DNA from: Candidatus Hydrogenedens terephthalaticus JGI OTU-1
GTDB lineage: Bacteria > Hydrogenedentota > Hydrogenedentia > Hydrogenedentales > Hydrogenedentaceae
Direction of reading: 5' to 3'
Assembly: GCA_000493945.1 (NCBI GenBank)
Contig: AWNW01000006.1
Coordinates: forward strand, 40,001 to 76,638
DNA length: 36,638 nt
Shown here: in pieces, positions 33,324 to 36,638 of the stretch
Layout: each line of letters starts with the position of its first letter
Position numbering within the stretch: position 1 is the stretch's first letter
Notes under the pieces: generated by a model
Told to the model about the DNA's origin: nothing
The model's database searches: none
Seen by the model: only the letters and a program-made list of their open reading frames with translations
Translations under genes and position numbers: made by a program

Positions 33324-35561
33324 ATGCTAATAAATTTAAAACCATTATACAAAATAAAGTGGTTAGAACACCTATTCATTTCAGTTCTGGTATTATTTGC
33401 CATCATATTATTAAAACAAAAGCCCTCCGTTTGGGGAGATGAATATTTAGGAGGATTAGATTACTTAGGAGTTTCTCATTTTTCAACTTTTTTTTCGTAT
33501 ATATTGTCTTATGGTCCTCATGCACCTCCTCTTTATTTTCTTATTCAATACCTACTTTGTGGAAAGTTTGGAATGTCCATAGAAACCTTCCGTTGGGTAG
33601 TTATCTTTTTTAACCTTATTACAGTGAATTTTGTGTATCTTATTGCCAGACATTTCCTTCCACGAAAATATGCAATAGGCGTTATTGCACTATTTATTCT
33701 TTCTCCTATTCTATTATGGAATTCTGCCAGTTTACGATATCACTCAATTGCTTATATGCTCGCCATGTTATCACTTTATTTTTTCTTCAAATATTTTATA
33801 ACTCCACAAAAAGTCAGTGGTTATGCTGTAATTGTTCAAATAGGCATAAATATCCTACTCGTTTTATCTCACACTATTTTTGTTTGGTTAATAGGATTTG
33901 AAATTTTTCTACTTACACTTAAGGTCTTAAAACGCCAATATATTTATCTTGTGCCTGCTTTTTTGAATTTAATCATATTTGGTATAACCTTATTTTATTT
34001 AGCATACATACTTCGTGGAAATAAGTATCTTTCTCTTCCGTTTCAGCCAACCTTATTGGAAATATTTGAAAAAATATTTGGGGTTCAGGATTTTGAAGTC
34101 CCCGTGTATGTATCCTGGGGCGTATTCTTACAGCCATTTTTCGTTCCATATCCTATTCCTCCTCTTATCCAGAAAATCTGTGATGTTGCTCCTACAGTAA
34201 TTACCAAAGTTGGTGGATTAACTCTAGCGTTTGTTCTTCTTCTTTCGTTTATTTATACCTCATACCAGATAATTAAAAATTATCGCTCTTTCTCTGAAAG
34301 TCTTATTGCCATTTTCATTCTTGCTTTTATTCCCCCTTTAGTTTTCGCTTGTTATTCTTTCATTGCCAATACAGATTTGCTATTAGTTCGTTATGTTCTT
34401 CCGTGTTATATTGCAAAATTATGTTTTCTATTTATAATTCTGTATAAATGGAATCCCAAAAATAATTTTTATAAACAAATCATTATCGGTCTCATTGTAT
34501 TTTGGGCTTTACATCAATACTTTCTATTCCGTGTCAACAAAATTTACACCGATTGGGAAGGTTGTGTTCAGTATGTAAATTCCAATCTGACCGAGAATGA
34601 TGTAGTAATTTGTAATACCGATATAGATACCGCTATTTTCAAATATAACTGGAAAGCAAAAATTCAAAAGCCATTCCCTCTTATTTTTACCTCTGATTCT
34701 TTGGACACAGCCACAGATTTTATAACTTTTTTGGTCAAAAATCTTCCTCCCTCTAAGAAGATTTTCTTTATCTATAACACGAAGTGGAATTATCAAGTTG
34801 AATCTACAATAAATCATTTTTGGAATAAGCATGGGCTTCAATATACTTTTTGCGGATTTCCCTCCTGGGAAGGACTACTATGCTATATATTCTCAGTTGA
34901 TGAAAATCTAAAGGTAGAAAATAATAATACGGGTGAATTAGAAGAAAGTTCTATGCAACCATCTGATGATTTACTCATTTCTTTACTCAGGTCTAATCTC
35001 AACAAGGAATTTGATGAACAAGAAAAAAGAATATTGTCTCGATATGAAAATTTTGGAGCAGAATTAGGTCTAACTACTCCTATTCACCTAACTCTAAATC
35101 TTTTGAGTGTAGATAAAAAGGAGTGGGCGAGGATAATCACAAAGCATTTCCAGAATCTCAATGCTTGGGTAGCATTTTCTTATGCTCTTTCAGAACAGGA
35201 GGATCTACAGAAAGCCGAGGAAATATTTCAGCAAATAAAAAAACAAAATCCATACTTTTTCCATATTTTTTTGCCAATATGGAGGGCATTTAAGACAAAG
35301 GATTATCGTGCCCTAAAAGAAGATTCGCTTCGATTAATCAAGGATGGCTATTTCCCGGCGTATTTGTTCTACCATTTTGCGACCCACAAAGTTGATAATA
35401 TCCCATGTATCCTTCCTTTGGGGATATTTCCATTTACAACGGATAGCGAAGATAAACTCAGGTACATTCTTCTAAAAGAACCTAATACCTCAAATAACAA
35501 AATAATTGAAAACCGCTATGAAGAAATTATTCAATTACGGAATATCCGCAATAAATCTTAA
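33324..35561 (+). CDS. GT39-like membrane glycosyltransferase with C-terminal helical domain
   Basis: A 745-residue protein. Helix 1 (~15-31) is followed by KQKPSVWGDEYLGGLD, with the acidic pair Asp39-Glu40 in the first loop as in GT39/ArnT-type transferases, then LRYHSIAYMLAMLSLYFFF and about ten more membrane segments up to ~residue 385. The C-terminal ~360 residues are soluble; part (AEEIFQQIKKQNPYFFHIF) looks TPR-like. It probably moves a sugar from a lipid carrier to an extracytoplasmic target. It is the first of two tandem paralogues; the next starts four bases after its stop. Confidence 0.75.
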   Translation: MLINLKPLYKIKWLEHLFISVLVLFAIILLKQKPSVWGDEYLGGLDYLGVSHFSTFFSYILSYGPHAPPLYFLIQYLLCGKFGMSIETFRWVVIFFNLITVNFVYLIARHFLPRKYAIGVIALFILSPILLWNSASLRYHSIAYMLAMLSLYFFFKYFITPQKVSGYAVIVQIGINILLVLSHTIFVWLIGFEIFLLTLKVLKRQYIYLVPAFLNLIIFGITLFYLAYILRGNKYLSLPFQPTLLEIFEKIFGVQDFEVPVYVSWGVFLQPFFVPYPIPPLIQKICDVAPTVITKVGGLTLAFVLLLSFIYTSYQIIKNYRSFSESLIAIFILAFIPPLVFACYSFIANTDLLLVRYVLPCYIAKLCFLFIILYKWNPKNNFYKQIIIGLIVFWALHQYFLFRVNKIYTDWEGCVQYVNSNLTENDVVICNTDIDTAIFKYNWKAKIQKPFPLIFTSDSLDTATDFITFLVKNLPPSKKIFFIYNTKWNYQVESTINHFWNKHGLQYTFCGFPSWEGLLCYIFSVDENLKVENNNTGELEESSMQPSDDLLISLLRSNLNKEFDEQEKRILSRYENFGAELGLTTPIHLTLNLLSVDKKEWARIITKHFQNLNAWVAFSYALSEQEDLQKAEEIFQQIKKQNPYFFHIFLPIWRAFKTKDYRALKEDSLRLIKDGYFPAYLFYHFATHKVDNIPCILPLGIFPFTTDSEDKLRYILLKEPNTSNNKIIENRYEEIIQLRNIRNKS

Positions 35562-35565
35562 TTCT

Positions 35566-36638
35566 ATGAAAGACCGATTTTTTAGTCTAAATATCCGAAC
35601 GGAATCGGCTCTTCACTATCTTTTAATTTCCTTAATCACTCTTATTTTAATATTACTTCTGAAGCAAAAACCCTCGATTTGGTTTGACGAATATTTCTGG
35701 GGAATAGCCTATCAAGATGCACCGAATTTAACTACATTTCTCCAACTTGTCGGAACTCAAGGACCTGAAGTAGCACCTTTATATTTGAGTATAATGTATA
35801 CGGCTATTAAACTTTTTCATTTATCGCCAGAAATTTTTAGATATTTTTCTTTTATCGCAAGTATTGCAACCATTCTTTTTACCTATAAACTATTTAAAAT
35901 TTTCTTTCCTCCTTTTATTAGTTTCATAATGTCCTTGATTCCTGCAATTATCCCCACCTTTCTTTGGTATAGCATGCTATTAAGGCCTCATGCATTGGCT
36001 TTCTGCCTTTCAATGTGTTCATTATATCTTTTCTTTTCTATCATAAAAAATGAAACTGATACTTCCCAATTCAAACAACTTCTGTTATTAATTATTGTAA
36101 ACGGACTACTCATACTTACTTATTATATTTATGTATGGTTAGTTTTTTTTTGAAACGGTTATCTTTTTTTTCATTTTCTCTGTTGAAAAATCTAAAAAAA
36201 TATTCTGGGTACTTCCTTTTCACCTCTTATATGTAATTGTCGTACTTCTTTACTTAACTCTCTTCTCAACCCCAAGCAATATCGCCTATTCAATCCAGAT
36301 TAGTTTTGACTCCCTTTTAAATTATATTTTTGGGGTTCAAGATAGAGAAGTTCCTCATTATTTCTTCATATCACCTTGGGTATTTACTATCTTTGGAACT
36401 AATAAAGTCTCTTCCTCCATTGCTAATCTACTTGAAATAGGTATTCCATTTTTATTTAAATCCATTCATATTGTGTTCATGCTTATTCTATTCTATTTTT
36501 TTGTTAAAGGCTTTTTGTCTGTCTTAAAAAGAAAATCTTTCCGTTTCGAAATTCCAAATATTGCCCTCTTGTGCATCGCATTTATAGTCCCCTTTTGCTT
36601 TGTTGTTTTCACGCTGATTACGAAGATTCCATTGATGA
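35566..36638 (+). CDS. GT39-like glycosyltransferase, frameshifted and truncated by window end
   Basis: I start it at ATG 35566, four bases after the previous stop, rather than at an in-frame ATG at 35506 lying inside the upstream gene. The protein opens with LLKQKPSIWFDEYFWG, matching the neighbour's LLKQKPSVWGDEYLGG, and shares LLRPHALAFCLSMCSLYLFF. The frame ends with TGA at 36151 after a T9 run (36143-36151). With eight T it reads VWLVFFETVIFFF and stays open to the last base, including FGVQDREVPHYF, which matches the neighbour's FGVQDFEVPVYV. So a single extra T breaks an otherwise conserved gene. The 3' end lies outside the window. Confidence 0.75.

Overview
The window is an AT-rich bacterial chromosome segment carrying mostly single-copy housekeeping genes. 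A secreted or membrane-facing sugar module (ThuA-like protein, an epimerase fused to a DUF1080 domain, and a Tat-exported Gfo/Idh/MocA oxidoreductase) sits beside DUF2703 and several multi-spanning GT-C type glycosyltransferases. That mix, with low GC and many degenerate dispersed repeats, suggests a Gram-negative environmental lineage of the Planctomycetes/Verrucomicrobia/Hydrogenedentota kind. Hydrogenedentota is my best guess, but the sequence alone does not prove it.

Layout. 1-642: no gene; one arm of a long inverted repeat. 643-4606 (minus): two tandem paralogous GT-C membrane glycosyltransferases, the upstream one cut by an in-frame TGA. 4763-6615 (plus): a ClpP-family protein, then a membrane-anchored sialidase-like protein. 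6659-10902 (minus): glycerate kinase then GlnE. 11101-14898 (plus): greA and carB, with carB broken by one extra G in a G8 tract. 14899-15834: intergenic, with three kinds of degenerate repeat and the second arm of the inverted repeat. 15835-16990 (minus): a 51-residue ORF and an IS1595-like element with 21-bp terminal inverted repeats. 17119-19033 (plus): a secreted Cys-rich protein and a helical-repeat membrane protein behind a clear promoter. 19064-24465 (minus): tRNA-Thr, tRNA-Tyr, tRNA-Gly, tRNA-Thr, tuf, rpmG, tRNA-Trp, secE, nusG, rplK, rplA, metK. The tRNA-tuf part matches the classic thrU-tyrU-glyT-thrT-tufB order of E. coli, but metK stands where rplJ/rplL usually follow. 24669-27224 (plus): a phosphoheptose-isomerase-like SIS protein (again with one extra G), malate dehydrogenase and a membrane-anchored protein. 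27308-31375 (minus): ThuA, epimerase-DUF1080, Gfo/Idh/MocA, DUF2703. 31592-33130 (minus): a B12-binding-type radical SAM protein. 33324-36638 (plus): two tandem GT39-like glycosyltransferases, the second frameshifted at a T9 run and leaving the window.

How the genes fit together. The tRNA/tuf/secE/nusG/rplKA block is a translation-transcription operon read from a strong promoter at about 24495-24543. The ThuA/DUF1080/Gfo-Idh block is probably an extracytoplasmic sugar-processing operon. The GT-C genes and the SIS protein point to cell-envelope glycan synthesis.

I found no CRISPR array, phage, toxin-antitoxin or defence system. The most noteworthy items are: the inverted repeats bracketing 15 kb; three separate +1 homopolymer frameshifts in otherwise intact genes; the TGA exactly at a Trp codon of a duplicated glycosyltransferase; a ClpP with Asn in place of the catalytic Asp; and an IS transposase whose best start is followed by an in-frame TAG and a perfect 26-bp palindrome.
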